A DNA stretch of 64,000 bases from Pseudomonadota bacterium (GCA_018241445.1 JAFEDT010000012.1:186001-250000), one strand, 5' to 3'. Counted from the stretch's first letter, positions 42,719-52,239 are shown. The notes: generated by a model from the sequence alone, not told the origin. Translations and numbers: made by a program.

Positions 42719-45700
42719 CTACACTGCCGCCAGGCGCACCGCGGCGTCGACGTCCACGGTGACCAGGCGCGAGACACCCGGCTCGTTCATGGTGACCCCG
42801 ATCAGCTGCGAGGCGAGCTCCATGGTGGTCTTGTTGTGGGTGATGAACAGAAACTGCACGCGCTGCGACATCTCGCGCACGATATCGCAGAAGCGCCCGA
42901 CGTTGTGCTCGTCGAGGGGCGCGTCGACCTCGTCCAGCAGGCAGAACGGCGCCGGGTTGAGGTCGAAGATGGAGAACACCAGCGCCACGGCCGTCAGGGC
43001 CTTCTCACCGCCCGACAGCAGGTGAATGGTGCTGTTTTTCTTGCCCGGCGGGCGCGCCATCACCGCCACGCCGGCGGTCAGGCGATCCTCCCCCACCAGT
43101 TCCAGGTAGGCGTGGCCGCCACCGAACAGGCGCGGGAACTTCTCGCGCAGCCCGACATTGATGCGCTCGAAGGTGTCCTCGAAGCGCGTGCGGGTTTCCT
43201 TGTCGATGCGGTTCATGGCCTCATCGAGGGTGGTGAGTGCGGCATTCAGGTCAGCAAACTGGCTGTCGAGATACTCCTTGCGCTTGCTGTGCTCCTGCAG
43301 TTCGTCGATCGCCGCCAGGTTCACCGAGCCGAGCTTCTCGATATCGGCACGCGCGCCGGCCAGGTTCTCCTCCCACTGGGGCACGCTCGCCTCCGCCGCG
43401 AGCCCTTCGAGCACCTGTGGCAGGTCGCAGCCAGTGGCTGCGAACTGCTCCGCCAGCGCTGCGCGGCGCACGTGGGTTTCCTGCGCAGCCAGCCGCGCCT
43501 GCTCCATGGCGTCGCGTGCGCCGTTCACCTGCTGTTCCGCACCCAGGCGCTGCTCGTCCAGTGCGCGCAGTGCGGCGTCGGCTTCCTCGAGCGCCGCGCG
43601 TGCCGCGGCCAGTTCCGCTTCCAGCGCCAGCCGCCGGCCCAATGAGCCCTCCAGGGCCGTCTGCGCGCGCAGGATCGGTTCATCCCCCCCTGCCAGCTCA
43701 ACTTCCAGCTCCGCTTGCCGGCGCGCAAGCTGCTCACGCTGCTCCTGCAGCCGCGCGGCGCGTACCGCCACCGAGGTCTCACTGGTGCGGCGCGATTCCA
43801 CCCGCACATGCAGGTCGCGCGCCGCCAGCTGCGCCTGCTGCGCGCCAGCGCGCGCCCCGGTCAGCGCCTCGCGGCGCTGTTCACGCTCGCCGCCCAGGGA
43901 TTCGTAGCGCACCGCCAGCTTCTCGAGCTGACCCTGCGCCGAGCTGATCTGCGCGGCGGCGCGCGCCAGTGACTCCTGCGCCGCCATCTGGGTACGCGTC
44001 ACTTCGGCGGCATCGTCGCGCAACTGCTGCACGCGCCGCTCGCTTTCCTGGGCACGGGCCCGCCCGGCCTGCAACGCGCCCGCCCTGGCGGCATGCTCGG
44101 CGTGCGCCGACTGCAGCGCCGCCTGTGCGGCGTCGCGCTCGGCCTCGGCGCGCACCAGCCGTTCGCGCGCGCGCGTCAGGTCTGACTCGGCCCGCGCCGC
44201 ATGGGCCTGCGCGCCTTCGGCGGCGCCACGCAGCGCCTTCAGCCGGTGTTCACGCTCGATACTGCCGGCACGCGGATCCGCGCCGCGGCTGACGCGCAGC
44301 CAGCCGCGGCCCACCCACTCACCGTCACGGGTGATCAGCGACTCGCCCTCGCCCAACGTGTTACGTGCCTGCAGCGCCTGCTGCAGGGATTCGGCAGTGA
44401 GCACGCCAGCCAGGCGGCTGATCGCGGCGGCCGGCCCGCTGACATGGGCCGCGAGGCCACGGCCCGTGTTGGCGGCCAGCGTATCGCCCTCCAGCAGGGT
44501 CACGCGTCCGGCAGTCAGTCCGGGCAGCGCGGCGGATGCCTCTTCCAGGCCCGCCACGCATACGGCCTCCAGGTAGTCCCCGAGAGCCGTCTCGACCGCG
44601 CGCTCCCAGCCGTCGCTGACCTCCAGCGCGGCTGCCAGGCGCGGCCGCGAATGCAGTCCCGCGCCGCGCAGCCATTCTCCGGCCTGCCCGGCATGGTCCG
44701 ACAGCGCCGCCGTCTGCAGGGCCTCCAGTGATGTCAGCTCCGCGCGCGCCGCCTCGCGCGCCGCGCGGGCCCGCTCCAGCGCCTCCTCGGCGGCGTGCTG
44801 TTCGCCGCGCGCCTCCTGTACCTGCGCCTGGCTGCGCTGCAGCGCCAGCGCCTGCTGCTCACGGGCGCCGCAAGCCGTCGCCTCGTCCGCGCCGAGCTGC
44901 CGCAATTGTCCGTCCGCATCCTGGATGCCCAGGCTCTGCTGTTCCTGGGTGAGCCTTTCGGCCCGCGCGCCCAGTTGGCGCAGCTGCTCCTGCAGACCCT
45001 CGATCCGCGCCTGTTCCACCTGGACGGTCTGGTCCGTGGCACCCGCCTCGCGGCCATGCGCCTCCCAGCGCTGCTGCCAGTCCTGCAGCGCCTGCTCGCA
45101 TTCCGCCAGGCGCTGCGCGGCGGAGTGCTCGGCGTGCTGCGCCTGCTCGAGCTGCGGCGCGAGCCCGGCCAGCTCCGCGCGCACCGCGGCCAGTTCGCGC
45201 TCGTCACGCTGCAGCAGCGTGCCGACCTCCGTCAGCGTGGTCATGGTGTTGGCCAGATCGCTGCGCTGCCGCTCACGCAGTGCGCGGGTGTGTTCGATCT
45301 GCTGCTGCAGGCGCGATATCTCCGCGCCCACTTCGTAGTGACGCCCCTGCACCGCCGACAGATTCTCGCTGCCGAGCGCATGCACGCCGCGCTGGCGCTC
45401 GATGGCTGCCTCGGCGCTGCGCTGGCCAGCCAGTGCCGCCTGCATGGCCAGCTCGCGTTCACGCACGGCGGCGTCATGGACCTCCGCACCGCTGTCCAGC
45501 TCGCGCAGCCTCAGGGCCAGCAACTGCGCGCCCAGGCGGTGCTCCTCTTCCTTGAGCGCCTGGTAGCGCCGCGCGGTGGCCGCCTGGCGCTGCAGGTGGC
45601 GGATCTGCTTCTCCACCTCGTCACGCACGTCCTGCAGGCGCTCCAGGTTCTCGCGCGTCTCGGCCACGCGCGCCTCGGTCTCCTTGCGCCGCTCCTTGTA

Positions 45701-46216
45701 GCGGGAGATGCCAGCGGCCTCCTCGATGAAGGCGCGCATGTCCTCGCTCTTCGCCTCGATGACCCGCGAGATCATGCCTTGCTCGATGATGGCGTAACTG
45801 CGCGAACCCAGGCCGGTGCCGAGGAACAGGTTGGTGATGTCCTTGCGGCGGCAGCGCACGCCGTTGATGAAATAGCCCGAGGCGCCGTCGCGCGATACCT
45901 GGCGCCGCAGCGCGATCTCGTTGTAGCTGGCGTAGGCGCCGCCGATCTTGCCGTCGCTGTTGTCGAACACCAGCTCCACCGAGGCGCTGCCCACCGGCTT
46001 GCGCGCGGACGAACCGTTGAACACCACGTCGGCCATGTTGTCGCCGCGCAGGTGCTTGGCTGACAGCTCGCCCATCACCCAGCGCACCGCGTCGATGACG
46101 TTGGACTTGCCGCAGCCGTTGGGGCCGACGACTCCGGTTAGATTGCTGGGAAAGTTGACTTGGGTCGGGTCGACGAAGGACTTGAAGCCGGCGAGCTTGA
46201 TCTTGGTCAACCGCAT
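42719..46216 (-). CDS. smc: Chromosome partition protein Smc
   Basis: Condensin ATPase, partner of the ScpA and ScpB encoded at 33999-35620. The product is 1165 aa: Walker A GPNGCGKSN at the N-terminus, two long coiled coils flanking a hinge (near residues 510-640, with SDGWERAVETALGDYLEAVC), and C-terminal signature HLLSGGEKALTA and Walker B FCLLDEVDAPLDEHN. The gammaproteobacterial MukB system is not seen here. Confidence 0.97.
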   Translation of the reverse strand: MRLTKIKLAGFKSFVDPTQVNFPSNLTGVVGPNGCGKSNVIDAVRWVMGELSAKHLRGDNMADVVFNGSSARKPVGSASVELVFDNSDGKIGGAYASYNEIALRRQVSRDGASGYFINGVRCRRKDITNLFLGTGLGSRSYAIIEQGMISRVIEAKSEDMRAFIEEAAGISRYKERRKETEARVAETRENLERLQDVRDEVEKQIRHLQRQAATARRYQALKEEEHRLGAQLLALRLRELDSGAEVHDAAVRERELAMQAALAGQRSAEAAIERQRGVHALGSENLSAVQGRHYEVGAEISRLQQQIEHTRALRERQRSDLANTMTTLTEVGTLLQRDERELAAVRAELAGLAPQLEQAQHAEHSAAQRLAECEQALQDWQQRWEAHGREAGATDQTVQVEQARIEGLQEQLRQLGARAERLTQEQQSLGIQDADGQLRQLGADEATACGAREQQALALQRSQAQVQEARGEQHAAEEALERARAAREAARAELTSLEALQTAALSDHAGQAGEWLRGAGLHSRPRLAAALEVSDGWERAVETALGDYLEAVCVAGLEEASAALPGLTAGRVTLLEGDTLAANTGRGLAAHVSGPAAAISRLAGVLTAESLQQALQARNTLGEGESLITRDGEWVGRGWLRVSRGADPRAGSIEREHRLKALRGAAEGAQAHAARAESDLTRARERLVRAEAERDAAQAALQSAHAEHAARAGALQAGRARAQESERRVQQLRDDAAEVTRTQMAAQESLARAAAQISSAQGQLEKLAVRYESLGGEREQRREALTGARAGAQQAQLAARDLHVRVESRRTSETSVAVRAARLQEQREQLARRQAELEVELAGGDEPILRAQTALEGSLGRRLALEAELAAARAALEEADAALRALDEQRLGAEQQVNGARDAMEQARLAAQETHVRRAALAEQFAATGCDLPQVLEGLAAEASVPQWEENLAGARADIEKLGSVNLAAIDELQEHSKRKEYLDSQFADLNAALTTLDEAMNRIDKETRTRFEDTFERINVGLREKFPRLFGGGHAYLELVGEDRLTAGVAVMARPPGKKNSTIHLLSGGEKALTAVALVFSIFDLNPAPFCLLDEVDAPLDEHNVGRFCDIVREMSQRVQFLFITHNKTTMELASQLIGVTMNEPGVSRLVTVDVDAAVRLAAV

Positions 46217-46267
46217 CTGGTTCTCACGGATTCACCAGCCGTGTGGATGGTGTAGTGTAGAGGAATT

Positions 46268-46657
46268 ATGCCCAGCACGCCCGCCACGCGCATCGAAACC
46301 TTCGCCAACCCGGCGGTGGATCGTGACTACACGATCCATATGCAGATCCCGGAATTCACCTGCCTGTGCCCCATGACCGGACAGCCGGACTTCGCGACGC
46401 TGGAGCTCGACTATGTCCCGGATCAGCGCTGCGTGGAACTCAAGTCGTTGAAACTCTACATCTGGTCGTTCCGCGACCGCGGCGCGTTCCATGAGGCTGT
46501 CACCAACGAGATCGCGCGCCATCTCTACGACACGTTGCAAGCGCGCTTCCTGCGGCTGACGGCGCGCTTCAATGTGCGCGGCGGCATCGGCACCACCGTT
46601 GTCGCGGAGCACCGACAACCGCAGTGGCAGCCGGCGCCGCCCATAACCCTGCCTTAG
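46268..46657 (+). CDS. queF: NADPH-dependent 7-cyano-7-deazaguanine reductase
   Basis: Reduces preQ0 to preQ1 in queuosine synthesis. The product is 129 aa, the short unimodular type. [20 protein letters not shown] carries the catalytic Cys34 and Asp41, and [20 protein letters not shown] contains the E-x-KS-x-K substrate motif with Glu57. It is divergent from smc across a 51-bp gap. Confidence 0.95.
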   Translation: MPSTPATRIETFANPAVDRDYTIHMQIPEFTCLCPMTGQPDFATLELDYVPDQRCVELKSLKLYIWSFRDRGAFHEAVTNEIARHLYDTLQARFLRLTARFNVRGGIGTTVVAEHRQPQWQPAPPITLP

Positions 46658-46727
46658 GGTCGCTGGTGCGTTTCAGGGGCGCTGGGCGGTCACCGCCGCA
46701 AACTGTGTACAGCGCGGAGTCCGCCGG

Positions 46728-46733
46728 TATAAT
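46728..46733 (+). promoter_or_regulatory. Candidate dksA promoter -10 element
   Basis: A perfect TATAAT is followed by a GC-rich stretch (CGCGCG), about 45 bases before the dksA start. The -35 candidate (GTGTAC or TGTGTA, 17-18 bases upstream) is poor. A GC-rich discriminator is typical of promoters under stringent/DksA control, so autoregulation is possible but not shown. Confidence 0.5.
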
Positions 46734-46777
46734 CGCGCGTTCTTCAACGGGCATAGCCGTATTTTGAGGAGCAACTG

Positions 46778-47524
46778 ATGCCGGCCAAGAAACCCGCGCC
46801 CAAGCCTGCCAAGGCCAGGAAAGCGCCGAGCCGGCCCGCGGCCAGGAAGGCTGCGGTCCGCAAGACCGAGAGCCGCAGCCGGCCGGCACCGGCCGCCCCG
46901 GCGCGCAGCGCCGCGGCTCCCCGCAAGAGCGTGGCCGCCGCCGAGGCAGGCTCTGCGACCCTGCGGCGCAATCCGCGCCCGGTACCCGCGAGCGCGGCGA
47001 TCGTCGTGGCCCCACCGCCCGCCGCAGTGCGCTCCGCTGCACCGTTGAGCGAAGGCGACGAGGCCGATACGCTGGAGCCGGGGAGCCTGCTTGCCGGGCC
47101 GCGCAACGTACAGCCGTACATCGTCAAGCGCGGTGAGCTGTACATGAGCAAGGAACAGCTCGATCACTTCCGCACCATTCTCAACAGCTGGAAGCGCGAC
47201 CTGATGGTGGAGGTCGATCGCACCGTGTCGCACATGAAGGACGAGGCGGCCAACTTTCCCGACCCCAACGACCGCGCCACCCAGGAAGAGGAATTCAGCC
47301 TGGAACTGCGCACGCGCGACCGCGAGCGCAAGCTGATCCGCAAGATCGACGAAGCACTCAAGCGCATCGAGGATGGTTCCTACGGCTATTGCCTGGAGAC
47401 CGGCGAGGAAATCGGGATCAAGCGCCTGGAGGCCCGGCCCGTGGCCACCCTGAGCCTGGAAGCCCAGGAGCGGCGCGAACGGCGCGAACGGCAGTACGGC
47501 GAGCGCGACGACCGCTATCGCTGA
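46778..47524 (+). CDS. dksA: DksA/TraR family transcription factor with long basic N-terminus
   Basis: Product of 248 aa, about 100 longer than E. coli DksA. Residues 1-95 are Lys/Arg/Ala/Pro-rich, resembling a histone-H1-like tail. The DksA core follows: EQLDHFRTILNSWKRDLMVE, the coiled-coil tip with NDRATQEEEFSLELRTRDRE, and the RNA polymerase-reaching acidic residues. The zinc finger is degenerate: C205LET then SLEA, leaving one of four cysteines. Cys-poor DksA forms are known in alphaproteobacteria and some gammaproteobacteria and can work without zinc. ATG 46778 is preceded by GAGGAG. Confidence 0.92.
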   Translation: MPAKKPAPKPAKARKAPSRPAARKAAVRKTESRSRPAPAAPARSAAAPRKSVAAAEAGSATLRRNPRPVPASAAIVVAPPPAAVRSAAPLSEGDEADTLEPGSLLAGPRNVQPYIVKRGELYMSKEQLDHFRTILNSWKRDLMVEVDRTVSHMKDEAANFPDPNDRATQEEEFSLELRTRDRERKLIRKIDEALKRIEDGSYGYCLETGEEIGIKRLEARPVATLSLEAQERRERRERQYGERDDRYR

Positions 47525-47549
47525 GGCCCCCGCAGCCGGTGGCAGCCCG

Positions 47550-48452
47550 GTGCCCTATGTCGGGCGCTTTGCGCCCTCACCGACCGGCCTGCTGCACCTG
47601 GGTTCACTGACAGCGGCACTCGGCAGCTACCTGGAAGCCCGCAGTCGCGGCGGGCGCTGGCTGGTGCGCATGGAGGACCTGGACCTCGCGCGCGTACGCC
47701 CCGGCTGCGCCGATCGCATCCTGCGTACGCTCACCGGCTTCGGCCTGCACTGGGATGGCGAAGTCGTTTACCAGAGCCGCCGCACCGGTCACTACCTGGA
47801 TGCGCTGCGGCAACTGCAAGGCCAGGGCCTGACCTACCGCTGCACCTGCTCACGGCGTGAGCAGCAGGTGGCCCCGGGGGCCTCGGGCGCCTATCCCGGC
47901 ACGTGCCGCGACGGCAGCCCGCGGCCCGGGCCGGCCGCCATGCGCTTCCGCCTCGCCCCGCAACCCCTGACCTTCGAGGACCGGCTGCAGGGACTTCAGC
48001 GCCACGCCCCGCAGGCACTGGGGGATTTCATCGTACAGCGCCGCGACGGTATCGCCGCCTACCAGCTCGCCGTGGTCGTAGACGACGCTCTGCAATCGGT
48101 GAATGACGTGGTGCGTGGGGCCGACCTGCTTGCCAGCACGCCCTGGCAGATCGCCGTGCAGCGGGCGCTGGGCCTGCCCCGGCCGGGTTATGCCCACTTG
48201 CCGCTGCTCACTGAACCCGGCGGCCGCAAGCTGGCAAAATCGCGGCGCTCGCTTGCCATCGACCCCGCCCGTGCTTCAGTGGAACTGCACGCGGCGCTGG
48301 TTCTGCTGCGCCAGCAGCCTCCGGGCGAGCTGCGGCACGCCCCGGTGGCGCAGATTCTGGACTGGGCGCGGGATCACTGGGCTCCCGCACGCCTGGCCGG
48401 GATCGCGGAGCTGCCGGCGCCGCTGGTATTCACACCCGCTCACGAGTTGTAA
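47550..48452 (+). CDS. gluQ: Glutamyl-Q tRNA(Asp) synthetase
   Basis: Transfers glutamate to queuosine in tRNA-Asp. The product is 300 aa, a truncated glutamyl-tRNA-synthetase catalytic core: VGRFAPSPTGLLHLGSLTAA (HIGH-like), a zinc site of YRCTCSRREQ with CRDG, DYQLA-type core AYQLAVVVDDALQSVNDVVR, and KLAKSRRS in place of KMSKS. GTG 47550 is the start. It follows dksA closely, a common pairing, and shares the queuosine pathway with queF 0.9 kb upstream. Confidence 0.95.
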   Translation: MPYVGRFAPSPTGLLHLGSLTAALGSYLEARSRGGRWLVRMEDLDLARVRPGCADRILRTLTGFGLHWDGEVVYQSRRTGHYLDALRQLQGQGLTYRCTCSRREQQVAPGASGAYPGTCRDGSPRPGPAAMRFRLAPQPLTFEDRLQGLQRHAPQALGDFIVQRRDGIAAYQLAVVVDDALQSVNDVVRGADLLASTPWQIAVQRALGLPRPGYAHLPLLTEPGGRKLAKSRRSLAIDPARASVELHAALVLLRQQPPGELRHAPVAQILDWARDHWAPARLAGIAELPAPLVFTPAHEL

Positions 48453-48518
48453 TAGAGTGTGTCGAACATAACTGACGCCAGGGAGGGGGCGAACAGCGAA
48501 CACGAACAGGGGGGTGCG

Positions 48519-48875
48519 ATGAACGAGCTACGCACTATCAAGAAATATCCCAACCGGCGGCTGTACGACACCACCGAGAGCCGTTACATCACGCTCACCG
48601 ACATCCGCCGGCTGGTCCTGGAGCAGGTCGATTTCACCGTCATCGACAAGCGTTCACAGGCCGACATCACCCGCGCCATCCTGCTGCAGGTGATCGCCGA
48701 GCAGGAACATGGCGACGACCCGCTGATGAGCCGTGAATTTCTCTCCGAGGTGATCCGCTCACAGAGCGGCACGATGCACGCGTCGATCGCGCTGCACCTG
48801 GAACAGAGTATCCGGCACTTCCCAGGCGCTGCGCGCCGGACTCACCCCGGTTCGCAAAACGAACCGGGGGCATGA
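48519..48875 (+). CDS. phaR: PhaR-type polyhydroxyalkanoate synthesis regulator (short)
   Basis: Product of 118 aa. LRTIKKYPNRRLYDTTESRY and ITLTDIRRLVLEQVDF form the PhaR/PHB_acc N-terminal DNA-binding domain, followed by FLSEVIRSQSGTMHASIALH of the polyhydroxybutyrate accumulation domain. It lacks the longer C-terminal part seen in many homologues (about 180-200 aa). ATG 48519 follows AGGGGGG. No pha genes are nearby, so polymer metabolism is inferred only from the family. Confidence 0.85.
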   Translation: MNELRTIKKYPNRRLYDTTESRYITLTDIRRLVLEQVDFTVIDKRSQADITRAILLQVIAEQEHGDDPLMSREFLSEVIRSQSGTMHASIALHLEQSIRHFPGAARRTHPGSQNEPGA

Positions 48876-48890
48876 GGCCCGGCAACCCTC

Positions 48891-50978
48891 TTACTGGCTT
48901 TCCAGATCACGCATCGAGAGGCGCACGCGCCCCTGGCGATCCACTTCCAGCACCTTCACGCGGATGACGTCGCCTTCCTTGAGCTTGTCGCTCACCCGTT
49001 CCACGCGCTCGTTGGAAATCTGCGAGATATGCACCAGGCCGTCGCGTCCCGGCAGGATCGTGACGAAGGCGCCAAAGTCCATCAGGCGGGCGACCTTGCC
49101 CTCATAGATCCGGCCGACCTCGACGTCGGCAGTGATCAGTTCGATGCGCCGCTGCGCTTCGCGGCCGGCCGCGCCGCTGACGGAGGCGATCTTCACCGTG
49201 CCGTCGTTCTCGATGTCGATGGTGGTGCCGGTCTCCTCGGTGATCTGACGGATGACCGCGCCGCCCTTGCCGATGACGTCACGAATCTTCTCCGGATCGA
49301 TCTTCAGCGTGATGATCGACGGGGCCCACTCCGACATCTTCTCGCGCGGAGCGCTGATGACGCGGTTCATCTCCGCGAGGATGTGGAGGCGACCTGCACG
49401 CGCCTGTTCCAGCGCGACCTTCATGATCTCCGGCGTCACGCCCTCGACCTTGATATCCATCTGCAGCGCGGTGACGCCGTCCTTGGTGCCGGCGACCTTG
49501 AAATCCATGTCGCCGAGGTGATCCTCGTCACCGAGGATGTCGGTGAGCACCTGGTAGCGGCTGCCCTCGAGCACCAGCCCCATCGCCACGCCGGCCACCG
49601 GCGCCTTGATCGGCACGCCGGCGTCCATGAGCGACAGCGAGGTCCCGCAAACACTGGCCATCGACGAGGAGCCGTTGGACTCCAGGATCTCCGACACCAC
49701 GCGAATGACGTAGGGGAAGGTGGCCATGTCCGGCATCACGGCAGCGACACCGCGGCGCGCCAGGTTGCCGTGGCCGATCTCGCGGCGCTTCGGCGAACCC
49801 ATCATGCCGGTCTCGCCCACCGAGAACGGCGGGAAGTTGTAATGCAGCATGAATGGCTCGCGGCGCTCGCCCTCCAGCGCGTCGATGATCTGGGCGTCGC
49901 GGGTCGTGCCGAGCGTGGTCGCGACCAGTGCCTGCGTCTCGCCGCGGGTGAACAACGCCGAACCGTGCGTGCGCGGCAGCGTTCCCACCTTGACCGTGAT
50001 CGGACGCACGGTGCGGGTGTCGCGTCCGTCGATGCGCGGCTCGCCGTTCAGGATGCGCTGGCGCACGATGCGGCTCTCGAGCTTGAAGATCTCCTCGTCC
50101 ACGGCCTCCTTGCTGAACTTCGGCTGCTCGCCGCCGGCCAGGGCCGCCACCGCCTTGGTCTTGATCTCCGCCAGGTGCGCAACGCGCTGTTGCTTCTCGG
50201 TGACGGTGTAGGCCAGCGACAGCGCTTTCTCGGCCTGCTGCGCCACCGCCGCGGCAAGCTCGGCGTTCGCCGCCGGCGCCTGCCAGTTCCAGCGCGGCTT
50301 GCCCGCCTGCGCCGTCAGTTCCTTGATGGCCTTGATGGCAACCTGCATCTGCTGATGACCGAAGACCACCGCACCGAGCATCACCTCTTCGGAAAGTCCC
50401 TTGGCTTCGGACTCGACCATCAGCACCGCGTGCTCCGTGCCGGCCACCACCAGGTGCAGTTGCGACTGCGTCAGGTCCTTCGCGGTGGGATTGAGCACAT
50501 ACGCGCCGTCGCGATAGCCGACGCGCGCAGCACCGACCGGGCCGTTGAAAGGAAGTCCGGACAGGGCCAGGGCCGCCGAGGCGCCCAGCAGCGAGGGGAT
50601 GTCGGCGTCGATCTCCGGATCGAGCGACAGCACCGTGGCCACGACCTGCACGTCGTTGTAGAAACCGTCCGGGAACAGCGGGCGGATCGGGCGGTCGATC
50701 AGGCGCGACGTCAGGGTCTCCTTCTCCGTCGGCCGGCCCTCGCGCCTGAAAAAGCCGCCGGGAATGCGTCCGGCCGCGTAGGTTTTTTCCACGTAGTTGA
50801 CGGTCAGCGGGAAGAAATCGCGACCCGGGGTCGGCGAGGTCTTGGCGGCCGCGGTGACCAGCACCACTGTCTCGCCCATGGAGACACGCACGGCGCCGGC
50901 TGCCTGGCGGGCCAGCTCGCCGGTTTCGATGGTGACGGTGTGGGCTCCGAACGGAAAAGACTTGCTGAAGACGCTCAA
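48891..50978 (-). CDS. pnp: Polyribonucleotide nucleotidyltransferase
   Basis: Phosphorolytic 3'-5' exonuclease of RNA turnover. The product is 695 aa with two RNase PH domains ([20 protein letters not shown] in the first; [18 protein letters not shown] in the second), then KH ([20 protein letters not shown]) and S1 ([20 protein letters not shown]) domains. No ATG or GTG lies near the family N-terminus; TTG 50978, after TGAGGATCGACCC, is the likely start, giving [15 protein letters not shown]. It is downstream of rpsO, with a hairpin between them. Confidence 0.96.
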   Translation of the reverse strand: MSVFSKSFPFGAHTVTIETGELARQAAGAVRVSMGETVVLVTAAAKTSPTPGRDFFPLTVNYVEKTYAAGRIPGGFFRREGRPTEKETLTSRLIDRPIRPLFPDGFYNDVQVVATVLSLDPEIDADIPSLLGASAALALSGLPFNGPVGAARVGYRDGAYVLNPTAKDLTQSQLHLVVAGTEHAVLMVESEAKGLSEEVMLGAVVFGHQQMQVAIKAIKELTAQAGKPRWNWQAPAANAELAAAVAQQAEKALSLAYTVTEKQQRVAHLAEIKTKAVAALAGGEQPKFSKEAVDEEIFKLESRIVRQRILNGEPRIDGRDTRTVRPITVKVGTLPRTHGSALFTRGETQALVATTLGTTRDAQIIDALEGERREPFMLHYNFPPFSVGETGMMGSPKRREIGHGNLARRGVAAVMPDMATFPYVIRVVSEILESNGSSSMASVCGTSLSLMDAGVPIKAPVAGVAMGLVLEGSRYQVLTDILGDEDHLGDMDFKVAGTKDGVTALQMDIKVEGVTPEIMKVALEQARAGRLHILAEMNRVISAPREKMSEWAPSIITLKIDPEKIRDVIGKGGAVIRQITEETGTTIDIENDGTVKIASVSGAAGREAQRRIELITADVEVGRIYEGKVARLMDFGAFVTILPGRDGLVHISQISNERVERVSDKLKEGDVIRVKVLEVDRQGRVRLSMRDLESQ

Positions 50979-51029
50979 GGGTCGATCCTCAAAGTAGATG
51001 GGTCACGGTCAGTCGGGTAAACGAGGGGC

Positions 51030-51069
51030 AAAAACGCGAAGGGCCGCCGGCGGTGCGCGGGCGGCCCTT
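51030..51069 (-). terminator. rpsO-pnp intergenic hairpin with T-tract
   Basis: A 10-bp stem (AAGGGCCGCC / GGCGGCCCTT, 11-base loop) is followed on the minus strand by CGCGTTTTTG. It lies just after rpsO and before pnp. In E. coli the same gap holds the rpsO terminator and an RNase III site that controls pnp; this hairpin is probably its counterpart. Confidence 0.75.
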
Positions 51070-51072
51070 ACT

Positions 51073-51342
51073 TCAGCGGCGAAGGCCCAGGCGCTCGACG
51101 ACTTCCTGGTACTTCTGGGGTTGCGTCGACTTAAGGTAGTCGAGAAGCTTACGGCGCTGGTTCACCAGCTTGACCAGGCCACGGCGCGAAGAATGGTCGC
51201 GCTTGTGGGCAGTAAAATGCCCGCCGAGGTCGTTGATCCGTTCCGAGAGGAGCGCTATCTGAACTTCCGGGGAACCGGTATCGGTCGGCCCGCGGCGGAA
51301 CTGCGCGAGGATCCCGCCCTTTTTCTCGCTGGTAAGCGTCAT
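51073..51342 (-). CDS. rpsO: 30S ribosomal protein S15
   Basis: Product of 89 aa, exactly the family length, with GSPEVQIALLSERINDLGGH, HKRDHSSRRGLVKLVNQRRK and LLDYLKSTQPQKYQEVVERL. It binds 16S rRNA in the platform. It starts the rpsO-pnp unit and has its own promoter about 55 bases upstream. Confidence 0.97.
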   Translation of the reverse strand: MTLTSEKKGGILAQFRRGPTDTGSPEVQIALLSERINDLGGHFTAHKRDHSSRRGLVKLVNQRRKLLDYLKSTQPQKYQEVVERLGLRR

Positions 51343-51394
51343 TGCGCGATTGTCCTGACTGATTGAGTCTTAAAACCTTTTTGGCAAGCCGCGC

Positions 51395-51424
51395 ATTCTA
51401 CCCGGGCGCGTCGCCCGTCTACAA
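51395..51424 (-). promoter_or_regulatory. Candidate rpsO promoter
   Basis: On the minus strand TTGTAG (-35, 51419-51424) and TAGAAT (-10, 51395-51400) are 18 bases apart, about 55 bases upstream of the rpsO start. The -10 matches five of six consensus bases, and a GC-rich discriminator (GCGCGG) follows. Confidence 0.5.
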
Positions 51425-51465
51425 GGTCCCAAGGGCTCAAGGCCCAGCCGGACTGTGGCAAGGCG

Positions 51466-51502
51466 GGAGCCGGAGAGCGCCCAAGCGGCGATCTCCGGCT
51501 CC
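51466..51502 (-). terminator. Hairpin after the small exported His/Lys-rich protein gene
   Basis: An 11-bp perfect stem (GGAGCCGGAGA / TCTCCGGCTCC) with a 15-base loop lies just downstream of the minus-strand gene ending at 51513. Only a weak T content follows on the minus strand. Confidence 0.55.
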
Positions 51503-51512
51503 GCAGGGGTGC

Positions 51513-51770
51513 TTACTTCGCAGCTTCTTCCGCGGCCTGTTTGGCCTTGTGCCCGTGGTGATGCGCCTTGGCGTGATGGACTTTAGCCTTCGCCTTGGTC
51601 ATCGCCTTGTCGGTGCCAGACTCGGTGGCAGCCTTCATGTTGTCTCCCACTTCCTGGGCCTTCTCGGAGGTGGCCTTGGCGGCCTCCTTGACGGTCGTTC
51701 CGACCTGGGCCATTGCGAGGGGGCTCAGGACCGCACTCGCGGCCAGCACTGCCAGCAGCTTCTTCATCAT
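51513..51770 (-). CDS. Small exported His/Lys/Ala-rich protein
   Basis: Product of 85 aa. It has a signal peptide (about residues 1-21, ending AMAQ), then an amphipathic Lys/Glu/Ala helix (TTVKEAAKATSEKAQEVGDN) and a His-rich basic run (KVHHAKAHHHGHKAK), which could bind metal or polyanions. No family is recognised. It sits alone between truB and rpsO, with its own downstream hairpin. The ribosome site AGGAGAG supports the ATG at 51770. Confidence 0.7.
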   Translation of the reverse strand: MMKKLLAVLAASAVLSPLAMAQVGTTVKEAAKATSEKAQEVGDNMKAATESGTDKAMTKAKAKVHHAKAHHHGHKAKQAAEEAAK

Positions 51771-51899
51771 CGACTCTCCTTGATTGGGTGTCCGCCAAAG
51801 CGGGGCCGCACATTAGAATAAAGTGACCGGCGCTGTCCACGAGGACTGTCGTCGCGCGTTGTACATTCCGTTTGGGGGCCCAAGGCCTGGAGGTGAATC

Positions 51900-52193
51900 G
51901 TGATCCGGACAGTCGCATTTGCGGCATGCGCCGCGACCCTGGTCCTGGCAGCTTGCGCCACCGCAGCCGTAAAGCCCGCGGCCGTAAAACACGCGGCAGT
52001 GGCCGCGAAAACAGCCAGCACCGCCCAGCCAGCCGGGTGCATCCAGGATACGGGCAGTCATCTGCCGGCGAGCTCCAGGGCGCCTTGCGCCAGCCCAGGC
52101 CGCACCTACAGCCAGGACGACTTGCAGCGAACAGGACAGATTGACCTCGCGCGCGGGTTGCAGATGCTCGATCCGTCCATTACCGCTCATTAG
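51900..52193 (+). CDS. Small lipoprotein
   Basis: Product of 97 aa. The lipobox LVLAAC is at about residues 14-19, followed by an Ala/Lys spacer and a C-terminal region CIQDTGSHLPAS ... GRTYSQDDLQRTGQIDLARG. Two Cys in that region (in CIQDTG and CASPG) may form a disulfide. Similar small lipoproteins with a D-L-x-x-T-G-Q ending occur in high-GC gammaproteobacteria; function unknown. GTG 51900 follows GGAGGTGAATC. It runs against the neighbouring genes, convergent with truB. Confidence 0.7.
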   Translation: MIRTVAFAACAATLVLAACATAAVKPAAVKHAAVAAKTASTAQPAGCIQDTGSHLPASSRAPCASPGRTYSQDDLQRTGQIDLARGLQMLDPSITAH

Positions 52194-52239
52194 GGCCTGC
52201 TGACAGCGGCGAGGGGAGCGCTGAATCCTGCCGAGCGCC

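Noticed and set aside
49029..51020. 663-codon plus-strand open frame
   Set aside because: Antisense to pnp; His/Arg/Asp-rich shadow of GC-rich codons.
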